Below, in pieces: positions 42,439 to 51,630 of a stretch of DNA of 64,000 nucleotides; positions within the stretch are counted from its first letter, which is position 1; each line of letters starts with the position of its first letter. This DNA is from a candidate division TA06 bacterium (GTDB taxonomy: Bacteria; Edwardsbacteria; AC1; EtOH8). Under the pieces are notes generated by a model. That model searched no databases, was not told the DNA's origin, and worked only from the letters and a program-made list of their open reading frames with translations. Both the position numbers and the translations under genes were made by a program. The stretch lies in contig JACRJI010000012.1 in NCBI GenBank assembly GCA_016235665.1, forward strand, positions 62,001 through 126,000, read 5' to 3'.

Positions 42439-42697
42439 AACGTTTATGCTTTACGGGGGCTATCTGTTCCCAGTGATGCAACTCCAATTGGCATTACATT
42501 GCCCACTTTCAAAAGCTGGTGTTCCATAACCCAGTCGAGGTTCTATCGCAATCTTTTGGCTATTGCTTACAACCGGATAACGTCCCTGGAATCGCTTAAT
42601 CCAGGCGAGTTCCTTTAACCGGGGTTGTGGTCGATATTCTGGTGATAGGCCACCCTGGAGCATCCCAGACCCCTCACTGGGGCATTCAGGGCCTTGT
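42439..42697. other. Unassigned spacer downstream of the second recombinase
   Basis: About 260 bases. Both strands hold open frames of 60-70 codons (42424-42618 plus, 42460-42663 minus) without ribosome-binding sites or recognisable motifs. It probably contains the left end of the second mobile module. Confidence 0.35.
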
Positions 42698-44419
42698 TTA
42701 GCCCGTCCGAGTCAGTTCTTCGGATTGCTTAATCATATCGTCGATGGATTGCAGAGAATGGTAGTAAATGCTGCATTCTACAGACATTAACCAGTTGCAA
42801 ATGTCGTCCACTTCAGCCAGCCATTCAGGAAGGACTGACGCTTTTGCATCAGTCCTTTTTGATTTTCCAATGACTTGCGACGGTTCGAACGCACGATATG
42901 CTTCCTCAAGGGGAGGGTAGTGAACCTCGATAGGCGCCAACCAGCAACTCGTTGTCAGACTTAGCTTTTGGTTCTTTAAAATCAGGTTCGAACCTAACGC
43001 AGTCAATATCTCCCGCTTGGTCTGGACATCGCCCTGGAGGAAGGCTAACCTGGCATTGCTGGCGAAATGGAAGGCCTTTTCCGTCAACTCCAGCCAGTCC
43101 GTTGTGCGACTATCCGTTTCTTTCATTTTGGTTTTCAGTATAGTGATTTGTTCCTGTAACTTGTTCTTCTCCACTAAAAATTCCTCATCGCCAATCATAT
43201 CCTTGTAGCGCATCTGGGTAAGGTTGTCAAGGCTCCGTTGGGCTTGGGCCAGTGCTCTATGCTGGGATTCAAAGATAGCCGTTCGTTCTTCAATCTCCCT
43301 GCCATTGGCCTTACTCAAGGATTCCAGCGCCCAATCTCTAAACTCCGGCAGTATGGTAACCTTTGACAGCAGATCCGATATCTGAGTATCCAAGTCGGCG
43401 CCTCGGACATATTTTCTTTGTCCGCACTTTTGATACTTATTGCGCAGCGTACAGTGGTAGTAGACATGGTTCTTGAACTGGCCAGGCTTAGTTTTGCTCC
43501 GCTTGACCTGGACCTCGGCCGTTACCATGCACCCGCACTCCCCGCACCGGACCATACCGGTATATGGGAATTCATATACTTCCTCGTTTTGCTTCTCGGG
43601 CTTGTGGAGCATGGCCTGGACCCGTTCAAACTCCGCCATCGTGACCATCGGCTCATGCTTGCCTTCGTAAAGTTTTCCCATGTAGGGGATCAGGCCGGTG
43701 TAGAAGACCGAACCAAAAATCTTGTACGCCCCTGATACCGAAAGTATCCTGCCGCCCAGCTTCTTTGACTTTCGTGTCCTCAATCCCCATTCCTTGGTGG
43801 CCTTATCCAGCACTTTGGGCACGGTGTAGGTTCCGGTCAACATCAGATCCCACATCTTCCGGATTATAACAAAGCGTTCCGGATCCCTGACGATGGTCTT
43901 TTCGCTCTTGTCATTCAGATATCCCAGCGGTGGTCGGTTTGGTGCCCAGCCCTTGGCCAGCTTGCTGTCGGTTCCACGTTTGACATTCTTCCTAAGCTCG
44001 ATGATGTACTGATTGGCCATGCCGCTTTCCACGCTGAATAAAAGTACGTTGTCTTCGGGCAAATATTCCCGTTCGTAGGTCTGGATGGATTTGAGTTTGC
44101 CCTGTTGTAATAACCAGCTGATTTCCCCGCTGTCTACCGGATTTCTGCTGAGCCGGTTAATCTGCCAGCAAAGGATCCCGTCAATCTTGCCAGCCTTGAC
44201 CAAGCCCACCAGTTTCTTGAATTCCGGCCGCTCATCGGGATTTTTGGCTGATTTCTGCTCTTCCAGGCGCGCCGTGATCTGAAGGCCCTTTTCCCTGGCC
44301 AGACGTTCCAGCCGGTCAATCTGATCAGGGATGGATTGGACCTGTCTGTCCTCGGCCTCAGAGCTTTTCCTGGCATAGAGGACATACCTAAGCTTCCTGG
44401 GATTGGTTTGTGTTTCCAT
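42698..44419 (-). CDS. Large serine recombinase, second copy
   Basis: 573 residues from ATG 44419 (GGAGAAACACC before it). Resolvase catalytic domain with YARKSSEAEDRQVQSIPDQ and WQINRLSRNPVDSG; recombinase domain (GWAPNRPPLGYLND, GLRTRKSKKLGGRILSVSGAYKIF); zinc ribbon CGECGCMV...YYHC. A coiled coil and a C-terminal extension follow. Unlike the first copy it does not read into a tRNA, so the two elements have different targets. First evidence of a second mobile module. Confidence 0.94.
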   Translation of the reverse strand: METQTNPRKLRYVLYARKSSEAEDRQVQSIPDQIDRLERLAREKGLQITARLEEQKSAKNPDERPEFKKLVGLVKAGKIDGILCWQINRLSRNPVDSGEISWLLQQGKLKSIQTYEREYLPEDNVLLFSVESGMANQYIIELRKNVKRGTDSKLAKGWAPNRPPLGYLNDKSEKTIVRDPERFVIIRKMWDLMLTGTYTVPKVLDKATKEWGLRTRKSKKLGGRILSVSGAYKIFGSVFYTGLIPYMGKLYEGKHEPMVTMAEFERVQAMLHKPEKQNEEVYEFPYTGMVRCGECGCMVTAEVQVKRSKTKPGQFKNHVYYHCTLRNKYQKCGQRKYVRGADLDTQISDLLSKVTILPEFRDWALESLSKANGREIEERTAIFESQHRALAQAQRSLDNLTQMRYKDMIGDEEFLVEKNKLQEQITILKTKMKETDSRTTDWLELTEKAFHFASNARLAFLQGDVQTKREILTALGSNLILKNQKLSLTTSCWLAPIEVHYPPLEEAYRAFEPSQVIGKSKRTDAKASVLPEWLAEVDDICNWLMSVECSIYYHSLQSIDDMIKQSEELTRTG

Positions 44420-44489
44420 GGTGTTTCTCCTTGTTTTGGTTTGTGTCCGGATGCCGTCACCCGATAGCACCCGGACACTGTTTTTAGGG

Positions 44490-44690
44490 TTATTGGTCTT
44501 TGGTTTCCGGGTTCCCCTTGGCCGCCATCTCTTGGTCCTGCCGGGCAGCCATTGCCTGCATTATCAGACTCATAAGGTTGATCAGCTTACCTCCCTGGTC
44601 AATGGCATCTTCCCGTGATATTTCACTCCCAAAACGGTTACGGTGCAGTTCCTGGAATTTCCTGATCTGTTCATCATTCAACATCGCCAT
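44490..44690 (-). CDS. Small recombinase-associated protein
   Basis: 66 residues, AGGAG before the ATG. Helical: LNDEQIRKFQELHRNRFGSEIS, then KLINLMSLIMQAMAARQDQEMA. Such short ORFs accompany serine recombinase genes in related mobile elements; function unknown, perhaps a directionality factor or a co-regulator. Confidence 0.65.
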   Translation of the reverse strand: MAMLNDEQIRKFQELHRNRFGSEISREDAIDQGGKLINLMSLIMQAMAARQDQEMAAKGNPETKDQ

Positions 44691-44716
44691 AAATACTCCT
44701 AATATTTTGAATATAA

Positions 44717-46831
44717 CTATTTTACCCCACCCTGCGGCTCACTGGTCAGTCCTTCAGGCACAAAAACCAGCATTTTGCGGCGGTTGTTTTCGTCAGCTTC
44801 TTGGTAGATTAAGCCCGCCTCCTCCAACGGGGGCAATATATCCTGTCGAAGCTTGGTTTCACTCATGGTATGCCCGAAAACTTGGGCATACGCCACTACT
44901 ATTTCCTGCCGGGTAATGCCTTTGGGGTTTGTGCCGCTGTTATTTGTATTTTGCTTTTTGAATAACGGCAATATGACCTCGGTAAAAACGCTAAGGATAT
45001 ACGGGGCCACGCTCAAATCCTGTGATTCTGCTATTTGTTCCCAGATTTTGAAGGCTTCGGCAATATCCTTTTCAGCCACGACCAACGTTTTGCCCTGTTT
45101 CTCCCGGAACCAGTGGTTTAAAAGGGCAAAAATCTTGGCAATATTCAATAGCCGGGCAATGTCCCGCTGATCCCTGGGTTTTAATTTGCGGTCTGTGGTA
45201 AAACGTTCATAGATACCGGGCAACAGGGACTCTGGGATTTTGATCTCCTCTATCTCGGCTTGTTGGATCCCCAGAATCCGATTCCTTATCAAAATACGGC
45301 TTGGCTGGTTTTCCAGGGAGGCTGTAAATTTGGCCGGGTTGCTTTGCCGGGCCATGGTCATCTTCACCGATTCTTTTAACCGCTCTTCGTTGGTATCCGG
45401 GCTCAATATAATGAACCTGGTGGCTTCCTGTTCGTCCATCAGTTGCCCGGCAGTGCAGTAGACCACCACCGGCCAGCCGACAAATTTGACGTTTTTAGCT
45501 CTCAGACCATATCGCTCTGACTTATCGGTTATCTTAGACAGTAGCTCTTTATCGTCGTGCGATAAAAGCGTCCTCAACCTCGACATCAGGTCCTGGTTGG
45601 GCTGGTCCAGAAATATGATCACGGTGTTTTTAAAATTGATGACATGCATATTTTCTTCCTCATCGTATTCGCCCACATCATGATAGAAGGCCGCGGCTGT
45701 ACACTTGGAAAGTTTGGTCACGTTCTCCTTTGGGTATAATTTGGCCACCTCTTGGATAATATAGGTTTTTCCGTAGGAGGACGGGGCATTGAAGGAAACA
45801 TTCAGCTGGCTGTCCGGACTATATGCCGAAAGCATGGCCAGAAACGCTATTACCTTGTTGACATTTTCTTCCACGATGGTCAAATCCAGCACCTTGGCAA
45901 TATCCTCAAAGCCCATCTCCTGGAACTTGCTGGTGTCGATGCGGGTTGGGTAGGGGGCCGCATAGGTGGTGAACAGGTCTTCCGGCTTGCCCTGCAATTT
46001 TGTAAAATAGTCTGTCAAATCACCCTTGTCGCCGACCTCGTCTGGCAGCGTGATTATATGAACCGCGGAGAACCCGGCTTTAAACAGCGCCTGAGCGTGT
46101 TTGACTGCCGCCTTGTGCCCGGTGGGGTCATTATCAAAACAGAGGTAAATTGGCTGATCCTTTCGGACACCTTCCAGCCATTCCATCTTGAAATTCATGG
46201 CTCCGTGGGTGGAGGTGACGGTGGTTATTCCATTGGCGGTAGCGGCCAGGCAGTCCAGTTCGCCCTCGCATATCAGCAGCTTTTCGGTTTCTTCTTTTAT
46301 GGACGCTGAATTGAACAAATGCATAGCCCCGCTGGGCCAGGTTATTTTTTCCGAACCGGCATCCGGGTCTTGCCGTAATTTGAAGTACAATGGTCTGCCA
46401 TCGGACCCAAAAACCGGGATTGTAACCCAGCCCTTACCTTTGAACCAGCCGAAGCCCAATTTATACTGATCTATCAGGCTGTCCGGGATGCCCCTGTCAT
46501 TAAGGTATTTGCGGATTCTGGCGGGCAGGTTGGCATGGCAGTATTCTACAAGCTCCGGGCCGAATTTTACTGGTTGTTTGGATTTCGGCTTGGCCGCGAT
46601 ATCAGCTGCCTTATCGCCAAGCTGGTTTGCGATGGTAACGATATTGCCTTTGGTGCCACATTTATGGCAATAACAGGCACTGGTGTCGGGATTGATGTAC
46701 AAATGTTTTTCACTATCACGGCTATCTCGGTCACAGTCATTAAAAATACAATCAGTGACTAGCTCCCCATTCGCCATCTTGTAAGAGATCCCCTTCTGGT
46801 TTAGATAATCAGAAATCTGAATATAGTCCAT
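44717..46831 (-). CDS. Primase/helicase-like protein with TOPRIM domain
   Basis: 704 residues. An N-terminal CHC2-like zinc finger (CIFNDCDRD...CYCHKCGTKGN) is followed by a TOPRIM domain (LLICEGELDCLAATANGI, LCFDNDPTGHKAAVKHA). The C-terminal half is a P-loop domain (FNAPSSYGKTYIIQEVAKLY, TVIIFLDQPNQDLMSRLR). This resembles replication proteins of integrated plasmids and phage-like elements, which prime and unwind their own DNA. First gene read from the divergent promoter region near 46900. Confidence 0.85.
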   Translation of the reverse strand: MDYIQISDYLNQKGISYKMANGELVTDCIFNDCDRDSRDSEKHLYINPDTSACYCHKCGTKGNIVTIANQLGDKAADIAAKPKSKQPVKFGPELVEYCHANLPARIRKYLNDRGIPDSLIDQYKLGFGWFKGKGWVTIPVFGSDGRPLYFKLRQDPDAGSEKITWPSGAMHLFNSASIKEETEKLLICEGELDCLAATANGITTVTSTHGAMNFKMEWLEGVRKDQPIYLCFDNDPTGHKAAVKHAQALFKAGFSAVHIITLPDEVGDKGDLTDYFTKLQGKPEDLFTTYAAPYPTRIDTSKFQEMGFEDIAKVLDLTIVEENVNKVIAFLAMLSAYSPDSQLNVSFNAPSSYGKTYIIQEVAKLYPKENVTKLSKCTAAAFYHDVGEYDEEENMHVINFKNTVIIFLDQPNQDLMSRLRTLLSHDDKELLSKITDKSERYGLRAKNVKFVGWPVVVYCTAGQLMDEQEATRFIILSPDTNEERLKESVKMTMARQSNPAKFTASLENQPSRILIRNRILGIQQAEIEEIKIPESLLPGIYERFTTDRKLKPRDQRDIARLLNIAKIFALLNHWFREKQGKTLVVAEKDIAEAFKIWEQIAESQDLSVAPYILSVFTEVILPLFKKQNTNNSGTNPKGITRQEIVVAYAQVFGHTMSETKLRQDILPPLEEAGLIYQEADENNRRKMLVFVPEGLTSEPQGGVK

Positions 46832-46979
46832 TGGTCATAAGACCCCCTGTGAATAAGTTGTGTTACTGTGGATTGTTGGCTAATTCCCGGGTATTAATTT
46901 TGTGATTTCTTTCTTGCCATATTACACCTCCATAAATAATTTCACGCTATATTAATTTTATCATGATATCGAAAAATAA

Positions 46980-47047
46980 CCAAAATACTCACATTTTACA
47001 AAACCACTCCCAAGCAAATATTTATCTACAGAGTTTAAGTATTTTGG
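46980..47047. promoter_or_regulatory. Inverted-repeat pair (candidate operators) in the divergent region
   Basis: CCAAAATACT (46980-46989) and AGTATTTTGG (47038-47047) are perfect inverted copies; the second overlaps the -35 of the XRE promoter. Autorepression by the XRE protein is a reasonable inference. Confidence 0.55.
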
Positions 47048-47072
47048 ATTTGTAAATAGTTTATGGTATAAT
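47044..47072 (+). promoter_or_regulatory. Promoter of the XRE repressor gene
   Basis: TTGGAT (47044-47049), 17-base spacer and TATAAT (47067-47072), 27 bases before the ATG. Confidence 0.75.
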
Positions 47073-47099
47073 TTAATAAACGATTATGGAGTATTTACA

Positions 47100-47297
47100 A
47101 TGGAACTGAGTGAAAAAATCCACCAGGCAAGACGGGGCTTGAAGATGCGGCAAGGACAATTAGCAAAAACAGTGGAAATGTCCCAAGCGGCGTTGTCCCG
47201 GATCGAAGCCGGTAAAAGCCAATATATCCGGCCAAACACGTTGGCAAAATTAGCGAAAGCGCTGAACGTGTCAGTAGATTATCTGGTTGGCAGTTAA
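47100..47297 (+). CDS. XRE-family repressor
   Basis: 65 residues, essentially one HTH_3 domain: KMRQGQLAKTVEMSQAALSRIEAGKSQYIRPNTLAKLAKALNVSVDYLVG. GGAG before the ATG. It is divergent from the primase gene and probably holds that module silent, like a phage or plasmid repressor. Confidence 0.92.
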   Translation: MELSEKIHQARRGLKMRQGQLAKTVEMSQAALSRIEAGKSQYIRPNTLAKLAKALNVSVDYLVGS

Positions 47298-47971
47298 AAC
47301 CTAAATAATCGGAGGTATGGTGATTTTATTATCGTGATATCGTTAGTATTAGTTGTCATTTGAAAAAGGCATTAAAAAACCGGAGCTAAGGAACCAGCAA
47401 TTTTCATTACTGGTATACTTTAACTCCGGTAGGTTTTATCCGCTTCAGGCGGATTTATTGTTAACGGACGTCATCGACGTTTAAACTTCTTCAATTATTA
47501 TCATTATATCATAATAAATAGGGAAAAGTCAAATTTCGGGAATTTTACCGTAAAGATTTATTCACTGCTTCGGACGTATGAAAAGTTCCGTCTAATTTTG
47601 AACAAATGGGCCTTAATGCGTATTTATTCTGGAGATTCACGAACCGAATTGTTGTTGCCAATGTACTGTAAGTAATTGTTATACTTAGCTTAAAGGAGCA
47701 ATTGTACCGCAGTTTTATTGAAAAGTGCTACTCCGGCAGTTGGGCAGTAAAATACCAGGTGAAATGCGTCTATTTTTAGTATTTCACAAATTCTGCAATA
47801 CAGAAATGACCGGGGGGCTCGGATCTTTATTGCGTATAATATATAACAATACCTATGGGCTCTATGTAAAAATCCAGATTTTTTGGTTTTTCCTAATAGG
47901 AAATCGTAACAATACCATCTGCAAGTAAGTTTTAATGAACCGGCCTGTGAGTGAGGGAGTGGGGCTGTTTG
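47298..47971. other. Long non-coding stretch with hairpins
   Basis: An imperfect 64-base palindrome at 47374-47437 (AAAACCGGAG / CTCCGG...GTTTT, with inner ACCAG/CTGGT) is followed by ATCCGCTTCAGGCGGAT (47438-47454). TTATCGTGATATCG (47329-47342) matches TTATCATGATATCG at 46960-46973 with one difference. The rest is AT-rich; an ORF of 67 codons (47725-47928) is unsupported. Confidence 0.45.
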
Positions 47972-50761
47972 CTATTTCTTCCGGCGGGGTTTCTTTTTAC
48001 TCAAGCCCGTCACCAACGGCGCAGTCAGTTTTTCGTAAAGCCCAAATAAATATTCTATCCGCTGGCGCTCACTGTCAAAAGGGTTTGAACGGTAGCACTT
48101 ATCAACCGCCTTGTCCAACTGGGCATGGGCTTTGACCAACTTTGGCGGCATGGAAAGAGGATCGTAAAGATCGGCCAAAGTGGAATCCTTGAATTCCTTG
48201 CGCACATCTATCACGGCCTGGGCGGCTTCTTCTACGGCTTGGCGCTGTGTAAGGCTGGGATTTTCCGGCCAAGGGTAATTGTTGTAAACTAGTTTGTTGG
48301 AATAACGATAATCAGATTTTAAACGGCCACATACTTGCCGCACCCAAGCCATGTGCATTGCGGACGATAGAATCCCAAAATGGAATGGGGTTGCATTAGG
48401 GATTATCAAGGTGGCATCACTTGACAAAATGGTCGGCGAGATAAAACCAATCGGTATATATTTTCTGCGTTCGGAAGACACTCTTGGTATCAATAAATAT
48501 GATCGTTTTGGCATATTCTCAACATGGAACCTCGTTGGCATTTCAGCTATTTTTCTGGTCGGGGCGCTTTTGCTTGCCAAACGAAATTTCTTTACGGCCT
48601 CAACCCTCGCTTTTGCATGGGACATTTCCCTCAGTTTGTCTGGTGGGCATTCACCCAGCCACAGACACCACCGCTCGATGCCGTTGATGAATTCATCTGC
48701 GCCAATCCATATCTTGAAATATTCCTTTGCTTCCGGCTCGGCGCGGAGGAATTCTTTCTTCTCTGCGGGCGTAAAAAGATAATTCCCATCATCTATGGGT
48801 TTATTGCCAATTCCCATCTCTGGCACATTGCACAATGGCTTCATCCTGTTCAAAATCGCCTGATCGGAGCCCTCCACCAGGTACGGACTGATATTCTTTG
48901 CCGTTTGAACGATTGATTGCCCCTCTTGTGGATAATCATAGATTTGTTTTGGGCTTTTATTGAAAGCTCCGAAACCTATTATCACGACATGAACATGTGC
49001 CTTACCCCGGGCATCGCTAGCCCAGGAAAAAGTCCGGTGTGCAAAATGAATTTTCAGCCCAAATATCTGAAACAACGGCAGCCACAATGCTCCAGCCTGT
49101 TCTCCTTGGCTGATGGAATTTGTGGAAACAAAACCAACCGTTACTTTTGTGCCTTGGATATATTGTGCCGCTTTGAAATACCACCCCGTCACATAGTCCA
49201 ACAGTCCGCTACTTTCAACTCCAACCATAACACTGCATATGTCGGCCCGTTGTTCCTCAGTTTGGAATTTAGCCCCCACAAACGGGGGATTGCCCAAAAC
49301 AAAACTGCATTTCTCCGGCGGCAATAATTTCTTCCAATCCTCCCTCAGTGCATTGCCGCATAATATGGTCGGGCTTTTGCGCAAGGGCAAACGGGCATAG
49401 TATTGGCCGAACATTTCAGCCAGTTTCAAATTCATCTGGTGGTCCATCAGCCACATGGCCACTTCCGCTATCCGGGCCGGCCATTCCTTGATCTCTATCC
49501 CGTAGAACGCATCAACATCTATTTTTGACAGATGCTCAATATCATGCACCTGCTGGCCGGTTAGTTCTTTAAGCAATTCATTTTCCAACTGGCGCAATTC
49601 GCGGTAGGTGATCACCAAAAAGTTGCCGCAGCCGCAGGCCGGGTCCAAAAACTTCAAACTGGCCAGTTTTTTGTGGAACCGCTCCAGTTCCGGCTTGTTC
49701 TTCTTAATTTTCTCGAATTCGGCCCGCAGGTCGTCCAAAAACAAAGACCGCACAACTTTAAGGATATCGCGCTCGCTGGTGTAATGCCCGCCGGACTGCC
49801 GCCGCTCCTTGGGTTCCATCACCGCCTGAAAAAGCGATCCGAAAATGGCCGGGGAGATCTGTGACCAGTCAAACCGGGTGCAGGCTAAAAGGGCATTGCG
49901 CATGTCCCGGTTGAAATCTGCAAAGTGCAGTTTTTCGGCAAACAGCGCGCCGTTGACATAGCGGAATAACGTAAGGTCTTCGTCAAGGTTCTTCTGGCGG
50001 TTTTCCGGCGGAGTGTTCAAGACCTCAAACAGCCGTGCCAGATGCAGGCCCAGATCGGAGCCGTCCTCCTTGGTGTGGTTTTCGATGTACAGTTTGAAAG
50101 TTTCGCGCTCAAATATCCCGGTGTCTTCGGCAAACATGCAGAAAAGGATGCGCACTAAAAAACGTTCCAGTTCGTGGCCCTGATAGCCGCCCGACTCCAA
50201 AGTGTCGTGAAGGTTGCCCAATATGCCCACGGCTTCCAGGTTTATCGGGTCCTGGTTTTCGTAAGTGTGCTGTTTATAGCCGGGTATGAAGGCAAAGGCG
50301 TGGATGTATCTGTGCAGTTCGGTTAAGGGGAACTCCACCGTTTCCACCCGCCACTGGTCAAACAAGGGCAGATCGCGCTGGCCCACCGGCTCCAGGTCGT
50401 GCAATGCGATTTTGGCAAAATCCGAGACTATTACATAGCGGGGAACCTCGCTTTGGCGGCCCTGGCTCACCAAATCCTGAATGTATTGAAAAGCCTGGGA
50501 CCCAGCCTTGCTTAGATCCTTGCCCCGGCTCTTATGCTCCACCAAAAGCATCCCGCTCCAGAACAGGTCAATATAGCCGTACTGCCCGTTGAGTTTTTTG
50601 ATCGGCTCCTCAAAACTGGCCACCACCCTGCGTTTGACGCCGAACACGCCAAAGAACTCGTCCCAAAAAGTTTTAGCCTCGGCATTCTCGCGGGAGGCGG
50701 TTTCCCATTCGTGGGAAAAACTGATAGCGTTATGTTTGATTTCGTTCCAGCTAAGTGGCAT
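47972..50761 (-). CDS. MmeI-like (type IIL) restriction-modification enzyme
   Basis: 929 residues in one chain. The N-terminal nuclease site is D65...E75-H-K77 (IDLFWSGMLLVEHKSRG), the same D-x9-ExK spacing as MmeI. The helical spacer leads to a methyltransferase with the SAM motif LDPACGCGNFLV and the motif IV NPPFVGAKF. A target-recognition region occupies the C-terminal third. Such enzymes cut about 20 bases from the site and modify one strand. Single-gene system; the lysine-rich C-terminus ends KKKPRRKK. Confidence 0.92.
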   Translation of the reverse strand: MPLSWNEIKHNAISFSHEWETASRENAEAKTFWDEFFGVFGVKRRVVASFEEPIKKLNGQYGYIDLFWSGMLLVEHKSRGKDLSKAGSQAFQYIQDLVSQGRQSEVPRYVIVSDFAKIALHDLEPVGQRDLPLFDQWRVETVEFPLTELHRYIHAFAFIPGYKQHTYENQDPINLEAVGILGNLHDTLESGGYQGHELERFLVRILFCMFAEDTGIFERETFKLYIENHTKEDGSDLGLHLARLFEVLNTPPENRQKNLDEDLTLFRYVNGALFAEKLHFADFNRDMRNALLACTRFDWSQISPAIFGSLFQAVMEPKERRQSGGHYTSERDILKVVRSLFLDDLRAEFEKIKKNKPELERFHKKLASLKFLDPACGCGNFLVITYRELRQLENELLKELTGQQVHDIEHLSKIDVDAFYGIEIKEWPARIAEVAMWLMDHQMNLKLAEMFGQYYARLPLRKSPTILCGNALREDWKKLLPPEKCSFVLGNPPFVGAKFQTEEQRADICSVMVGVESSGLLDYVTGWYFKAAQYIQGTKVTVGFVSTNSISQGEQAGALWLPLFQIFGLKIHFAHRTFSWASDARGKAHVHVVIIGFGAFNKSPKQIYDYPQEGQSIVQTAKNISPYLVEGSDQAILNRMKPLCNVPEMGIGNKPIDDGNYLFTPAEKKEFLRAEPEAKEYFKIWIGADEFINGIERWCLWLGECPPDKLREMSHAKARVEAVKKFRLASKSAPTRKIAEMPTRFHVENMPKRSYLLIPRVSSERRKYIPIGFISPTILSSDATLIIPNATPFHFGILSSAMHMAWVRQVCGRLKSDYRYSNKLVYNNYPWPENPSLTQRQAVEEAAQAVIDVRKEFKDSTLADLYDPLSMPPKLVKAHAQLDKAVDKCYRSNPFDSERQRIEYLFGLYEKLTAPLVTGLSKKKPRRKK

Positions 50762-50815
50762 TTACCTCATCTCCGTCGTTTACTATATAAGATTACACCA
50801 TTCAGCCATCCAAAT

Positions 50816-50851
50816 GCAAGCAAAAAAGCCGGGCAGAAATGCTCGGCTTTA
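50816..50851 (-). terminator. Terminator of the RNase H gene
   Basis: On the minus strand AAGCCGAGCAT...CTGCCCGGCTTTTTT, directly at the stop codon. It is nearly identical to the terminator at 51563-51597. Confidence 0.85.
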
Positions 50852-51529
50852 TGTTTCTCTCTGGTGCCTTTTTGCAGCCTCAACCATATATTGAGCATGG
50901 CACCCAGGACAGTAAAAGTAGTATTCGAAATAGTACGGCTGATCACTCCTTAGTTTTCTGATCGGCACTTTCCTAACAACCGGCGTAGAACATTTACGGC
51001 AGGGTTGGCCCTCCCTGGTGATCTTGGTTTGCCCTGGGGTCTTAACAATCGGCTTCGGATTGTATCCTTCATCCTTCGGCAGGCTTGGATTTTCTCGGAA
51101 TTGCATGGATAATTGGTCACACCTCTCATTATTAGTATCCCCGGCATGCCCTTTGACCCAGTTAAACTCCACCTGATGTTTGGCGCACAAGGCCAGCAAT
51201 CTTTCCCATAAATCAACATTGGATACGCTGTCCTTTACATTACGGACCCAGCCTGCTTTCTGCCATCTCTTAGCCCAGCCTTGAATCATCGCATCCACCA
51301 GGTATTTGGAATCACTGTACAACTTGATTTTGCCGGGAGTTTTAATAGACTCCAAGGCGGCAATTGCAGCCATCAGTTCCATGCGGTTATTCGTTGTTAA
51401 GTTATACCCACCCGAAAGCTCACGGGTGCCTATTTCGTCAATAATAACAACGCCATAACCACCAGGGCCAGGATTAGGCTCCGCCCCGCCGTCTGTATAG
51501 ATGATGATTTCTTTAGGTGCATTGCTCAT
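50849..51529 (-). CDS. rnhA: Ribonuclease HI with C-terminal zinc ribbon
   Basis: 226 residues. The RNase H fold (residues 8-145) has the four carboxylates D13 (YTDGG), E51 (NRMELMAAI), D73 (YSDSKYLVDA) and D138 (ERCDQL) plus H128. It removes RNA from RNA-DNA hybrids. A C-terminal extension holds CRKC and CPGC pairs, a zinc ribbon not found in ordinary RnhA. It sits next to the restriction enzyme but has its own terminator. Confidence 0.93.
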   Translation of the reverse strand: MSNAPKEIIIYTDGGAEPNPGPGGYGVVIIDEIGTRELSGGYNLTTNNRMELMAAIAALESIKTPGKIKLYSDSKYLVDAMIQGWAKRWQKAGWVRNVKDSVSNVDLWERLLALCAKHQVEFNWVKGHAGDTNNERCDQLSMQFRENPSLPKDEGYNPKPIVKTPGQTKITREGQPCRKCSTPVVRKVPIRKLRSDQPYYFEYYFYCPGCHAQYMVEAAKRHQRET

Positions 51530-51562
51530 AGTATAAATGATACACCAACAGCATAGTTAAAA

Positions 51563-51597
51563 GCAAGAAAAAAGCCGGGCAGTGATGCTCGGCTTAA
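51563..51597 (-). terminator. Terminator of the secreted-protein gene
   Basis: Minus strand AAGCCGAGCATCACTGCCC GGCTTTTTT; near copy of the one at 50816-50851, bracketing rnhA. Confidence 0.8.
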
Positions 51598-51630
51598 TAA
51601 TTATTATTGGCCAGTTGTATAATTATTCCG

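Noticed and set aside
42460-42663. Minus-strand ORF after the second recombinase
   Set aside because: No start signal, no recognisable motif, and a competing frame on the other strand.
42413-42698. tRNA as target of the second recombinase
   Set aside because: No cloverleaf or GTTCRA T-loop can be found in this stretch.
47725-47928. 67-codon ORF between the XRE and MmeI-like genes
   Set aside because: No ribosome-binding site, biased aromatic composition and no neighbour context; likely chance in AT-rich DNA.
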